Positions 27,171 through 35,653 of a stretch of 64,000 nucleotides of DNA are shown piece after piece. The number at the start of each line of letters is the position of its first letter. Position 1 is the first letter of the stretch. Under the pieces are notes generated by a model, which ran no database searches, had not been told where the DNA came from, and saw only the letters and a list, made by a program, of their open reading frames with translations. A program made the translations under genes and the position numbers. This DNA is from Sphingobium boeckii (lineage in GTDB: Bacteria > Pseudomonadota > Alphaproteobacteria > Sphingomonadales > Sphingomonadaceae): positions 248,001 to 312,000 of the forward strand of contig NZ_JACIJC010000003.1 in assembly GCF_014199215.1 (NCBI RefSeq), written 5' to 3'.

Positions 27171-27572
27171 ATGATACGCCCCCTGCTCTTGTCTGCCTCA
27201 GCGCTCACCTTGATGGGCGCGGTCGCTTTTCCCCTCTCGATCGTCGCCGGTTCGGCGACGGCGAGCGCGCAAACACCCGCCAATGGTGAAACGCTGTTCC
27301 GCCAACGCTGCCAGACCTGTCACTCCGTCGCGGTCGGCGGAAAGGCCGGCGTCGGGCCGAATTTGCGGGGCGTGGTCGGGCGGAACGCCGCGGCGACTGC
27401 TTTCAAATATTCGCCGGCTCTGCAGAAATCCAAAGTGACGTGGACCAAGGCCAATCTCGATCGCTATCTCACCGCCCCTACCCGCATGGTGCCGGGCACG
27501 CGGATGGTCATTTCGGTCACGGACGCCGGCCAGCGGGCCGCGCTGGTCCAATATCTGTCCCAGACGCGATAG
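27171..27572 (+). CDS. class I cytochrome c, exported (probable dehydrogenase electron acceptor)
   Basis: A 133-residue monohaem cytochrome with a signal peptide (MIRPLLLSASALTLMGAVAF) and the haem motif CQTCH at 47-51. GPNLRGVVGR and the distal Met region RMVPGTRM are typical of small class I cytochromes c. GGAGAGAG precedes the ATG closely. It is the first gene of the plus-strand operon that also encodes the small Tat subunit (32044) and GMC flavoprotein (32682). This trio corresponds to FAD-dependent glycoside/gluconate-type dehydrogenases, in which cytochrome c takes electrons from the flavin subunit and passes them to the respiratory chain. That role here is inferred from the operon. Confidence 0.9.
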   Translation: MIRPLLLSASALTLMGAVAFPLSIVAGSATASAQTPANGETLFRQRCQTCHSVAVGGKAGVGPNLRGVVGRNAAATAFKYSPALQKSKVTWTKANLDRYLTAPTRMVPGTRMVISVTDAGQRAALVQYLSQTR

Positions 27573-27580
27573 GTCTGGCG

Positions 27581-28732
27581 ATGACACCCATTCGCTATGG
27601 CATGATCGGCGGCGGGCAAGGTGCCTTTATCGGCGGCGTCCACCGCACCGCGGCGGCGATCGCGGGCCAGTGGCAATTGGTGGCCGGGGCGTTTTCCTCG
27701 ACCCCGGAAAAATCGCGCGCCTCCGGTGCCGAAATCGGCGTGCCGGCGGATCGCACCTATGGATCATGGGCTGAGATGCTGGAGCGCGAGAAGGCGCTGC
27801 CGGCGGACCAGCGCATCGAAGTCGTCGCCATCGTCACGCCCAACCACATGCACGCCCCACCCGCGATCGCTGCGCTGGAGGCCGGATTCGATGTGATCAT
27901 AGATAAGCCGCTGGCGGATACGCTGGCGAATGCGCAATCCATCGCCGATGCCGCGGCGCGCAGCGGACGCAAGATCGCCGTCACGCACACCTATACCGGC
28001 TATCCCTTGGTCAAACAGGCGCGCGCCATGATCGCGAGCGGCGAATTGGGCGCGGTGCGGCGCGTGATGGTCAAATATACGCAGGACTGGCTGTCTCGTG
28101 CCGACGACATCGCCGGCAACAAGCAGGCCGAATGGCGCGTGGACCCGGCGCGGTCCGGCGAGGCCGGTGCCTTTGGCGATATCGGCACCCATGCCGCCAA
28201 TCTGGTGGAATTCATCACCGGCGAGCGGATCGCCGCGATCTGTGCCGAACTCAACATGCTGCCCGGCCGCCGGATCGACGATGACGGCGCGGCGCTGTTC
28301 CGCCTGTCTGGCGGCGGCAAGGGAACGCTCACCGCGAGCCAGGTTTGCGTGGGCGATGCCAACGATCTTGCCATTTCCGTCTATTGCGCGGACGCCAGCC
28401 TGCACTGGCGGCAGGAAGAGCCCAATACGCTGACGGTCGGCCGGCGCGATCGCCCCACCGAATTGTGGAATGCCGGTGCCAATCGCGCCTATCTGCCCGC
28501 GGACCTGCTTGCGATCCAGCGCACGCCGGGCGGCCATCCCGAAGGCTATCTCGAAGCGTTCGCGAATATCTATGCCGCCTTCGGCCGTGCGATCCGCGGC
28601 ATCGCCAGCGACAGTGGCGAGCCTGGCTTTGCGACGATGGACGATGCGATCGCCGGCATGAAATTCATTCGCGCCAGCCTTGAATCGAGCCGCCAGGGTG
28701 CTGTGTGGGTCGATCTTTCGACAATTTCCTGA
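27581..28732 (+). CDS. Gfo/Idh/MocA-family oxidoreductase
   Basis: A 383-residue NAD(P)-dependent sugar dehydrogenase. YGMIGGGQGAFIGGVHR is the Rossmann turn, VTPNHMHAPPA the following strand, and DKPLADTLANAQ contains the catalytic Lys in a DKP form of the family EKP motif. DIGTHAANLVEFITGERI carries the second-domain Asp/His. Members oxidise or reduce sugar ring hydroxyls, including C3 of glycosides (AFR, ThuB, DgpA types). It begins 8 bases after cytochrome c and precedes the TIM-barrel isomerase by 8 bases. It may reduce 3-keto-sugars back to the sugar after cleavage, or oxidise intracellular glycosides. The direction cannot be read from sequence. Confidence 0.9.
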   Translation: MTPIRYGMIGGGQGAFIGGVHRTAAAIAGQWQLVAGAFSSTPEKSRASGAEIGVPADRTYGSWAEMLEREKALPADQRIEVVAIVTPNHMHAPPAIAALEAGFDVIIDKPLADTLANAQSIADAAARSGRKIAVTHTYTGYPLVKQARAMIASGELGAVRRVMVKYTQDWLSRADDIAGNKQAEWRVDPARSGEAGAFGDIGTHAANLVEFITGERIAAICAELNMLPGRRIDDDGAALFRLSGGGKGTLTASQVCVGDANDLAISVYCADASLHWRQEEPNTLTVGRRDRPTELWNAGANRAYLPADLLAIQRTPGGHPEGYLEAFANIYAAFGRAIRGIASDSGEPGFATMDDAIAGMKFIRASLESSRQGAVWVDLSTIS

Positions 28733-28740
28733 AGGAGCAT

Positions 28741-29796
28741 ATGATGAAAGGTCCGGCTATCTTCCTCGCCCAGTTCGCTGGAGACGTGGCGCCGTTCAAT
28801 ACGCTGGACTCCATCACGAAATGGGTGGCCGGCCTTGGCTATAAGGGCGTCCAGATCCCGAGCTGGGATACGCGCTTCATCGATCTGAAGCTGGCTGCAG
28901 AGAGCCAGGATTATGTCGACGAGATCAAGGGCGTGTGTGCGCACAATGGCGTCGAAGTGTCTGAGCTTGCCTCGCATCTGCAGGGGCAGCTTGTCGCCAC
29001 CCACCCCGCTTTCGACACCCAGTTCGACGGCTTTGCCCCAGCGGCGCTTCACGGCAAACCGGCAGAACGCCAGCAATGGGCTGTGGAGCAGGTCAAGCTC
29101 GCCGCCCGCGCCAGTCGCCGCTTTGGTCTGAAAAACCACGCCACCTTTTCAGGCGCGTTGATGTGGCACATGTTTTATCCTTGGCCGCAGCGTCCGGCCG
29201 GGCTGGTGGAAGCCGGCTTTGCCGAACTCGGCCGCCGCTGGAAACCGATCCTCGATGTGTTCGAGGATGAGGGCGTCAATGCCTGTTATGAATTGCATCC
29301 CGGCGAAGACCTGCACGACGGCGTGACCTTCGAGCGCTTCCTCGAGGCCGTGGACAATCATCCGCGCGCCAACATTCTCTATGATCCGTCGCATTTCCTG
29401 CTGCAGCAACTCGATTATCTCGCGTTCATCGATATCTATCATGATCGCATCAAGGCCTTCCATGTGAAGGATGCCGAGTTCCGCCCCAACGGTCGTGCGG
29501 GTGTCTATGGTTCCTATTCCAATTGGGTCGAACGGCCCGGGCGCTTCCGGTCGCTGGGCGACGGACAGATCGATTTCGGCGGAATCTTCTCCAAATTCAC
29601 GCAATATGGCTATGATGGCTGGGCCGTGCTGGAATGGGAATGCGCGCTCAAACATCCCGAGCAGGGCGCCGCCGAGGGCGCGCCCTTCATCGCACGTCAC
29701 ATGATCCGCAAGGCGGAAAAGGCGTTCGATGATTTCGCCGGCACGGGCGCGGATGATGCGATCATTCGCGGGGCGCTCGGCCTGAGCGCTACCTGA
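28741..29796 (+). CDS. sugar phosphate isomerase/epimerase-family TIM-barrel protein (351 aa)
   Basis: An AP2Ec/xylose-isomerase-like barrel without signal peptide. Metal-binding-type segments are YELHPGEDLHD, ILYDPSHFLLQQ, AFHVKDAEF and VLEWECALK. HATFSGALMWHMFYPWPQRP is a long aromatic-rich insertion not seen in simple epimerases. GAAGGAG is placed 3-9 bases before the ATG pair at 28741/28744. Family relatives beside Gfo/Idh/MocA genes include enzymes that eliminate or isomerise 3-keto-glycosides (C-deglycosidase large subunit type and related). No small C-deglycosidase beta subunit is visible here, so the exact reaction is open. It is the third gene of the cytochrome c/GMC operon. Confidence 0.88.
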   Translation: MMKGPAIFLAQFAGDVAPFNTLDSITKWVAGLGYKGVQIPSWDTRFIDLKLAAESQDYVDEIKGVCAHNGVEVSELASHLQGQLVATHPAFDTQFDGFAPAALHGKPAERQQWAVEQVKLAARASRRFGLKNHATFSGALMWHMFYPWPQRPAGLVEAGFAELGRRWKPILDVFEDEGVNACYELHPGEDLHDGVTFERFLEAVDNHPRANILYDPSHFLLQQLDYLAFIDIYHDRIKAFHVKDAEFRPNGRAGVYGSYSNWVERPGRFRSLGDGQIDFGGIFSKFTQYGYDGWAVLEWECALKHPEQGAAEGAPFIARHMIRKAEKAFDDFAGTGADDAIIRGALGLSAT

Positions 29797-29837
29797 AACA
29801 AAGATAACGACAAAAACGATAAAGAAGGATGAGGGGC

Positions 29838-31127
29838 ATGAACGCAGATACGCATAATCGCAGGGCCATATTCTGGATCTGTGTGCTGGCCCTGTTCACG
29901 GCAGCGCTCTCCTTTTCGATCCGCACCGGCGCGTCCGGCGCGATCAAGGCGGCGCTGCTGGACTCGGCCGTGCCGCTCCATTCAGGCGAGATGATCGCCG
30001 CCGCGCTGGGCAATTCCTTTCTGGGCTTTGCCGTCAGCCTGCTGATCATCAGCCCTTTGCTTGACGTGTTCGGCGCAAAGCGCGTCATCCTGTTCGCCTC
30101 CGCCTGCTACATCATCGGCCCGGTGCTGATCCTTTTGTCTCCCAATATGGACGGCATCGACTCAGTCTATCGTTTGCTGACGCTCGGCATGGTCGTCTGC
30201 GGCTTTGGCTGGGGCGCGACCGAAGCCTCGATCAATCCGGTCACCACCGCGCTTTATCCCGATGACAAGACCGGCAAGCTCAACAGGCTCCATGCCTGGT
30301 GGCCCGCCGGCATCGTGGTCGGCGGTCTCGCCAGCATCCTGTTCTTCGAACAGTTCGATCTTGGCTGGCAGGCGCTGGTTGCGCTGATCACGATACCCGG
30401 CATCATCTTTGGCCTGTGGACGCTGACGCAGACCTTTCCGAAGACCGAAAGCACCGCCATGGGCGTGCCGTTCAGGGAAATGCTGGCAGAGCCTTTCAAG
30501 CGCCCCAGCTTCTGGATTTTTCCGGGCATCATGTTCCTCACCGCGTCCGCCGAACTCGCGCCGGGTTCCTGGGTGGATATCGCGCTCACGCAGAGCGTCG
30601 GGATGCCGGGCATATTGGTGCTCGTCTATGTCTCCGCGATCATGTTCATCATGCGCCATTTTGCAGGCGCGCTGGAGCAGCGCTTTTCGGACATGGGTCT
30701 GCTGTGCATCTGCACCATCCCGGCGGCGATCGGCCTTTATCTGTTGAGCCTGGCGTCGACGCCCGCCACCGCGATCGTCGCGGCGACACTGTGGGCGTTT
30801 GGCGTGTGTTTCATGTGGCCGACGATGCTCGCAGCCTCCGCGCGCCGTTTTCCGCGTGGTGGCGCATGGAGCATCGGGATCGTCGGATTTGCCGGTGCCA
30901 TGGCGATCTATTTCGTCCTGCCCCAGATCGGCAAGATCTATGACCAGGCCAAGCTGGACAAGGCCGGCGGCGAGGCCGCGTTTGCGGCGCTGCAGCCGGG
31001 GCCGGAATTGCAGCAGGTATTGGGTTTTGCTGCGCAGCAATCCTTCCAGGTGATCGCCCTTGTTCCAGTGATCCTCTTCTTCATCTTCGGGGCCGTCTGG
31101 CTTGCCGAGCGCAAACGGAAAGGCTGA
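29838..31127 (+). CDS. MFS sugar transporter
   Basis: A 429-residue major facilitator with about 12 membrane segments. It begins MNADTHNRRAIFWICVLALF, and the loop 2-3 region is DVFGAKRVILFASA. The sequence style resembles fucose/glucose-galactose permease-type MFS proteins, which bring monosaccharides or small glycosides through the inner membrane. The ATG at 29838 is preferred over 29829 because AAGAAGG is then 9 bases away. Within the operon it lies between the two TIM-barrel isomerase genes, as expected for a carrier of the 3-keto sugar or glycoside formed outside. Specificity is inferred only. Confidence 0.88.
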   Translation: MNADTHNRRAIFWICVLALFTAALSFSIRTGASGAIKAALLDSAVPLHSGEMIAAALGNSFLGFAVSLLIISPLLDVFGAKRVILFASACYIIGPVLILLSPNMDGIDSVYRLLTLGMVVCGFGWGATEASINPVTTALYPDDKTGKLNRLHAWWPAGIVVGGLASILFFEQFDLGWQALVALITIPGIIFGLWTLTQTFPKTESTAMGVPFREMLAEPFKRPSFWIFPGIMFLTASAELAPGSWVDIALTQSVGMPGILVLVYVSAIMFIMRHFAGALEQRFSDMGLLCICTIPAAIGLYLLSLASTPATAIVAATLWAFGVCFMWPTMLAASARRFPRGGAWSIGIVGFAGAMAIYFVLPQIGKIYDQAKLDKAGGEAAFAALQPGPELQQVLGFAAQQSFQVIALVPVILFFIFGAVWLAERKRKG

Positions 31128-31131
31128 ACAC

Positions 31132-31992
31132 ATGAAAATCGGCATCAACATGCTGCTCTGGACCGGCCACGTCACCGAGGAGCATATCCCGATTCTCCAG
31201 GCCTTGAAGGATACCGGCTTTGACGGCGTCGAAGTCCCGGTATTCGATGTTGGCGATCCGGCGCATTATCGCTGGCTCGGCGGCGTGCTGGACGATATCG
31301 GCCTGCAACGTACCGTGGTCGCCATCATCCCGGATGCGGCGCATAGCCCGATCTCGCCCGATGCCGCCGATCGCGCCCGCGCCATGGATCATTTGCGCCG
31401 GGTGATCGATTGCTCCGCCGCATTGGGCGGCACCGTTCTGGCCGGTCCCTGGTTTCAGGCGCTGGGTGTTTTCACCGGAGAACGGCCCAGCGAGACCGAG
31501 CTTGAGCACTGTGCCGAGATTCACCGCAAGATCGTTCCCGAAGCCTATGCCGCCGGCATCACCGCCGCGCTCGAACCGCTCAACCGTTTCGAGGCGCATC
31601 TGCTCAACACCTGCGAGCAGGCGATCGCTTATGCCGCGCGGGTCGCGGAGCCGGGCTTCGGCATTCTGTATGACACGTTCCACGCCAATATCGAGGAGCG
31701 CGATCCGATCGCGGCATTGCACGCGCTCCATGCGTCTGGCGCGCTGACCCACGTCCATATCTCGGAAAACGATCGCGGCACGCCCGGCCGCGGCCACGCG
31801 AAGATCCGGGAGACGATCGCCGCGCTCAAGGCGCTCGGCTATGATGACTGGCTCACGATCGAGGCCTTTGGCCGCGGCGTGCCTGAGCTTGCAGCCGCCA
31901 CCCGCGTATGGCGTGATTTCTTCGCCGATCCGCGCGAGGTCTATACCGAAGGCCATGGTCTGATCCGCGAATGCTGGGACCAGGCGCAATGA
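31132..31992 (+). CDS. sugar epimerase, D-tagatose/D-allulose 3-epimerase-like
   Basis: A 286-residue TIM barrel with the four conserved segments of the ketose 3-epimerase group: ALEPLNRFE (catalytic Glu and metal), YDTFHANIEE (metal Asp and His), HISENDRGTPGRGH (metal His and phosphate/sugar loop) and IEAFGRG (second catalytic Glu). The known group interconverts ketohexoses at C3, a site that matches 3-keto chemistry in this operon; hydroxypyruvate isomerases are the alternative. It starts 4 bases after the MFS stop, cytoplasmic. It could convert the released sugar into fructose or a metabolisable ketose. The family is firm, the substrate inferred. Confidence 0.88.
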   Translation: MKIGINMLLWTGHVTEEHIPILQALKDTGFDGVEVPVFDVGDPAHYRWLGGVLDDIGLQRTVVAIIPDAAHSPISPDAADRARAMDHLRRVIDCSAALGGTVLAGPWFQALGVFTGERPSETELEHCAEIHRKIVPEAYAAGITAALEPLNRFEAHLLNTCEQAIAYAARVAEPGFGILYDTFHANIEERDPIAALHALHASGALTHVHISENDRGTPGRGHAKIRETIAALKALGYDDWLTIEAFGRGVPELAAATRVWRDFFADPREVYTEGHGLIRECWDQAQ

Positions 31993-32043
31993 CGGCATTG
32001 CAAAATCCGATGTCCGAACGAACGCTCACAAGGAGTGATGCTC

Positions 32044-32667
32044 ATGAATGAACTGCTGTCGCTGGACCGGCGATCGATGATGACGCGCATGATGCTGCTT
32101 GTGGGGGCGTCCGCCACGGGGGGCTTCAGCACCGCGGCTCTGGCAAAAGCCGCCACAAGCGGCAAGTCTGGGCTTTCCAAGCCGAATTTCCTGCTGCTCA
32201 CGGCGCTGGCGGACACGTTCGTGCCGCGCACCGATACACCGGGTGCGGTGGATGCGGGAGTGCCCGCCACCTTCGATGCGCTGCTTTTTCACTGGGCGTC
32301 GCCTGCACGCCGCGATGAACTGATCGGTGCGCTGACGGCGGTCGATCGTCTCGCCATCGAGAAGCGAGGCAAGGGTTTTGCAGATCTTTCCAGCGCGGAT
32401 CGCCTGGCGCTGCTCCTGCCCTATGACGTGGAGGCGCTCAAGGTGATGCCGCGTCCGAAGGATTCGAAAACCTTCGCCATGCTGCAAGGTCCGCTTTACG
32501 CCAATCCGAGCTATGGCAAGCTGAAAGAGCTGCTGGTCATCCTTTATTATATCTCGGAAGCCGCGCTCACCCACGAGCTGGTCTATGAGCACACGCCCGG
32601 CGTCTGGCTGCCCTCCATACCCGTCACCTCCGAAACCCGCCCCACCGGCGGCGCCGGCCTGTTCTGA
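32044..32667 (+). CDS. gluconate 2-dehydrogenase subunit 3-family protein (small Tat subunit)
   Basis: A 207-residue protein with a twin-arginine leader (LDRRSMMTRMMLLVGASATG) followed by the helical small-subunit domain: LLTALADTFVPRTDTPGAVDAGVP, YDVEALKVMPRP and LKELLVILYYISEAA. Known partners carry the only Tat signal for the complex, so the signal-less GMC subunit is exported by hitch-hiking. Starts at 32035 (GTG) and 32038 are possible, but AAGGAG (32030-32035) is 8 bases before the ATG at 32044. The gene ends 14 bases before the GMC gene. It is a structural/export subunit, with no catalytic residues expected. Confidence 0.9.
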   Translation: MNELLSLDRRSMMTRMMLLVGASATGGFSTAALAKAATSGKSGLSKPNFLLLTALADTFVPRTDTPGAVDAGVPATFDALLFHWASPARRDELIGALTAVDRLAIEKRGKGFADLSSADRLALLLPYDVEALKVMPRPKDSKTFAMLQGPLYANPSYGKLKELLVILYYISEAALTHELVYEHTPGVWLPSIPVTSETRPTGGAGLF

Positions 32668-32681
32668 ACGGAGTATTTGAT

Positions 32682-34367
32682 ATGTTTGATGCAATCGTAA
32701 TCGGTTCGGGCATGAGCGGTGCCATCGCTGCTAAGGAATTATGCGAACGCGGGCTCAAGACGCTCGTGATCGAGCGCGGCCGCAAGCTGGAACATGGTGC
32801 CTCGTACAGCGATGGCCTGCAGCCCTGGGAGCTTCCGGACGCCGGCATGATTCCCGAAGAGGAAGTGGCGAACGACTATCCGATCCAGAGCCAGTGCTAC
32901 GCCATGTCTTCGGCGAACAAGGATTTCTGGGTGAAGGATAGCGAACACCCCTATTCCACGCCTGAAGGCAAACCGTTTAGCTGGATCCGCGGCAATCATC
33001 TCGGCGGCCGTTCGCTGATGTGGGGCCGGCAATCCTACCGGCTATCCGCCATGGATTTCGAGGCCAATGCCAAGGACGGCCATGGTTCCGATTGGCCGAT
33101 CCGCTATGAGGATCTGGCCCCCTGGTATGATCATATCGAAAAGTTCATCGGGGTCGCGGGCTCGAAAGAAGGGCTGGCGCAGCTTCCCGATGGCGAATTC
33201 CTGCCGCCCTTCGGCCTGAACGACGCCGAAATCATGTTCAAGAAAGCCGTGGAGAGCAAATTTCCCGGTCGCAACGTGATCCCGGGGCGCGTGGCCAATC
33301 TTTCTCAGGCCCAGCCGCAGCATGAGGAATTGGGCCGCACATCCTGTCAGGTCCGTTCGCTATGCGAACGCGGCTGCAGCTATGGTGCCTACCATTCAAG
33401 CCTCAGCTCGTCGCTGCCCGCCGCGGAGCGCACCGGCAATCTGACGATCGTTACCGATGCGATCGTCCATTCCATCATCCACGATCCCAAGACCGGCAAG
33501 GCCACGGGCGTGCGCGTGATCGATTCCAATACGAAGAAGACCCAGACCTATGAGGCCAAGGTGATCTTCAGTTGCGCTTCGACCATCGGCACGACCCAGA
33601 TCCTGCTCAATTCCAAGTCTGACGCCTTTCCCGAGGGTTTGGCGAATTCGTCGGACATGGTCGGGCGAAACCTGATGGATCACCTTTACGGCCTTTCCGT
33701 GGCGGGTGTGCTGCCCAATGGACCGGACACTTTCTACAAGGGCCGCCGCCCGACCGGCCTCTACATCCCCCGCTTCCGCAATGTTTCCGAACCCGGCGCT
33801 TTCCTGCGCGGCTATGGCTATCAGGGCGGCGCGATGCGGATGGGCTGGCGCACTGCGGCGCTCGGCAAGCCGGGCATGGGCGCTGATCTGAAGGAACGCA
33901 CGCGCAAACTCGGCCCTTGGATGGTCTATATTTCGGGCTTTGGCGAGATGCTGCCCAATCCCGAAAACCGGGTGACGCTCCATCCGAACCGCAAGGATAA
34001 ATGGGGCATCCCGATCACGCATATCGATTGCGCCATCGGGCCGAACGAACAGGAAATGGCGAAGCAGATCATCACGGATGGCAAGGCGATGGTCGAAGCC
34101 GTCGGCGGGATTGTCGTGAGCACCGGAACGGAGCCGGGCGTTCCTGGTCTCGGCATCCACGAAATGGGCACGGCCTGCATGGGCAAGGATCCTGCCAAGT
34201 CCGTGCTGAACGGGTTCAACCAGGCGCACGACGTACCCAACCTGTTCATCACGGACGGGTCGGCCATGGCTTCGAGCGGATGCCAGAATCCTTCGCTTAC
34301 CTATATGGCGCTGTCGGCGCGGGCAGCGCACCATGCCGTGGAATTCCTGCGCGAAGGCAAAATCTGA
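32682..34367 (+). CDS. GMC-family FAD oxidoreductase, probable glycoside 3-dehydrogenase large subunit
   Basis: A 561-residue flavoprotein. It has an N-terminal FAD-binding GSGMSG (9-14) and IERG, the GMC segment GNHLGGRSLMWGRQSYR (about 105-121), a Cys-rich stretch SCQVRSLCERGCSYGAYHSS (possible iron-sulfur or haem-contact region) and the C-terminal block FITDGSAMASSGCQNPSLTY. It belongs to the gluconate/glucoside dehydrogenase group (lactose/glucoside 3-dehydrogenase LacA-type), which oxidises C3-OH of glycosides in the periplasm and passes electrons to cytochrome c. It has no signal peptide and depends on the neighbouring Tat subunit. The operon context (cytochrome c, ThuA-like, Gfo/Idh/MocA) supports 3-keto-glycoside formation. 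Confidence 0.9.
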   Translation: MFDAIVIGSGMSGAIAAKELCERGLKTLVIERGRKLEHGASYSDGLQPWELPDAGMIPEEEVANDYPIQSQCYAMSSANKDFWVKDSEHPYSTPEGKPFSWIRGNHLGGRSLMWGRQSYRLSAMDFEANAKDGHGSDWPIRYEDLAPWYDHIEKFIGVAGSKEGLAQLPDGEFLPPFGLNDAEIMFKKAVESKFPGRNVIPGRVANLSQAQPQHEELGRTSCQVRSLCERGCSYGAYHSSLSSSLPAAERTGNLTIVTDAIVHSIIHDPKTGKATGVRVIDSNTKKTQTYEAKVIFSCASTIGTTQILLNSKSDAFPEGLANSSDMVGRNLMDHLYGLSVAGVLPNGPDTFYKGRRPTGLYIPRFRNVSEPGAFLRGYGYQGGAMRMGWRTAALGKPGMGADLKERTRKLGPWMVYISGFGEMLPNPENRVTLHPNRKDKWGIPITHIDCAIGPNEQEMAKQIITDGKAMVEAVGGIVVSTGTEPGVPGLGIHEMGTACMGKDPAKSVLNGFNQAHDVPNLFITDGSAMASSGCQNPSLTYMALSARAAHHAVEFLREGKI

Positions 34368-34384
34368 CGCGGCGACAAAGCGCA

Positions 34385-34414
34385 CAGACGGAATGGTGAA
34401 ATCCATTCCGTCTG
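34385..34414 (+). repeat. intercistronic hairpin between GMC and ThuA-like genes
   Basis: CAGACGGAATGG and CCATTCCGTCTG form perfect 12-base arms around a 6-base loop, 17 bases after the GMC stop. There is no U-run. It is likely a 3'-protecting or partial-attenuation structure that lowers expression of the following gene. Confidence 0.55.
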
Positions 34415-34452
34415 CGCCAATCCAGACACTATCCCACAAAGGATTCAGTTCG

Positions 34453-35577
34453 ATGTCTATCAAAAGCGCCTTATTCGGCACCATCGCCATCTTGGCTTCT
34501 GCCTTCGCTACGCCCGCGGCAGCGGCTCCCGTTGTGGATTGCCCCCTGCGCGATGCGAAATTCTCCATCGGATCTCCGCTGGTCGATGTGTTGCTCAGCC
34601 CGGCGGCGCGCGCGGTGCTGGATCAGGCCGCGCCTGGCAAGTTCAAAAATTTGCCTGCCCGCTTCGCCGGCACGGTTGCGCCGACATTCGCCGCGATCCT
34701 CTCTCTTCGGGAAGCATCCGGCTTTCTCGGGTTGAAGGAAGACGGACTGCGGACGATCGATACCCAGTTGCAGGCGCTGCCGGTCACGCCGGCCGACAAG
34801 GTGGCGCGGTGCGCGCGATACGACAATGACGTTCCCAAATTCAAGCTCGCGAAGGGCCGTCCCAGGCTTTTGCTGTTCGAAAAGATCAACGGGTTTCGTG
34901 ACGGTCCCTCGGTCGATGCTTCGCACGCAGCGCTGCTGGCCATGGCGAAACGCAAGGGCTGGGCCATTGCGGTGACGGAAAAGGGCGGCGCGATCAATCC
35001 GAAGACCCTGCGTCAGTTCGATGCGGTCATCTGGAACAACATCAGCGGCGATGTGCTCACGCTCGGCCAACGCCGCGCACTGCAGAATTATATCGAAGGC
35101 GGCGGCGGCTTCATCGCGATGCACGGATCAGCCGGCGATCCTGTTTATTATTGGGACTGGTATGTGGACACGCTGATCGGTGCCCGTTTCAAGGGCCATC
35201 CGCAAAGCCCTCAGTTTCAAGAGGCGCGCGTGGCCGTGAACGAGGCCCATCCGCTCGCGAAGGTCTTGCCGAAGGAATGGCGGATGACCGACGAATGGTA
35301 TTCCTTCCGCACCAATCCGCGGGATGCCGGTGCCAACGTGCTGCTGACGCTGGACGAAAGCACCTACAAACCGATGGGGATGATGAACCTGGATCTGCGC
35401 ATGGGCGATCACCCGCTCGCTTGGACGAACTGCATCGGCAAGGGACGGATGTTCTACTCCGCGATCGGCCATGTGCCGGCAACTTACAGCCAGCCCCAGC
35501 ACGTCGCCCTGCTCGAGGAAGCGATCACCTGGACCGCAACCAAGGGCGCTTCCTGCAAGACTCCGGGTAAACGCTGA
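34453..35577 (+). CDS. exported ThuA-like protein with an N-terminal accessory domain
   Basis: A 374-residue protein with a Sec signal peptide (MSIKSALFGTIAILASAFAT, cleavage near AAAA-P). Residues about 36-112 (SIGSPLVDVLLSPAARAVLD ... TIDTQLQALP) resemble the 99-residue GH2 partner proteins at 15916 and 38902. From about 137 a ThuA/class-I-amidotransferase-like fold follows: RPRLLLFEKINGFRD, DAVIWNNISGD, GGGFIAMHGSAGDP, HPLAKVLP, DEWYSF and YSAIGHVPATY. ThuA-like proteins take part in trehalose/3-keto-glycoside use, and some act on 3-keto-glycosides. Its place at the end of the GMC operon, after a hairpin, fits a periplasmic step on the oxidised glycoside. AAAGGA lies 9 bases before the ATG. 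Confidence 0.87.
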   Translation: MSIKSALFGTIAILASAFATPAAAAPVVDCPLRDAKFSIGSPLVDVLLSPAARAVLDQAAPGKFKNLPARFAGTVAPTFAAILSLREASGFLGLKEDGLRTIDTQLQALPVTPADKVARCARYDNDVPKFKLAKGRPRLLLFEKINGFRDGPSVDASHAALLAMAKRKGWAIAVTEKGGAINPKTLRQFDAVIWNNISGDVLTLGQRRALQNYIEGGGGFIAMHGSAGDPVYYWDWYVDTLIGARFKGHPQSPQFQEARVAVNEAHPLAKVLPKEWRMTDEWYSFRTNPRDAGANVLLTLDESTYKPMGMMNLDLRMGDHPLAWTNCIGKGRMFYSAIGHVPATYSQPQHVALLEEAITWTATKGASCKTPGKR

Positions 35578-35585
35578 GCCAAACG

Positions 35586-35618
35586 GCCATCTCGTGGAGA
35601 TATGATCCACGAGATGGC
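35586..35618 (+). terminator. strong hairpin at the end of the glycoside-oxidation operon
   Basis: GCCATCTCGTGGA and TCCACGAGATGGC are perfect 13-base arms with a 7-base loop, 8 bases after the ThuA-like stop. No T-run follows, so termination may need Rho or the stem may protect the 3' end. Confidence 0.5.
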
Positions 35619-35653
35619 ATGGCTTCACATATGGAAACTAGGACGTTGATCCG

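Noticed and set aside
28741-29796. Calling the 351-residue isomerase-family protein a C-glycoside deglycosidase large subunit.
   Set aside because: The obligatory small partner subunit is not seen nearby, so only the family-level call is kept.
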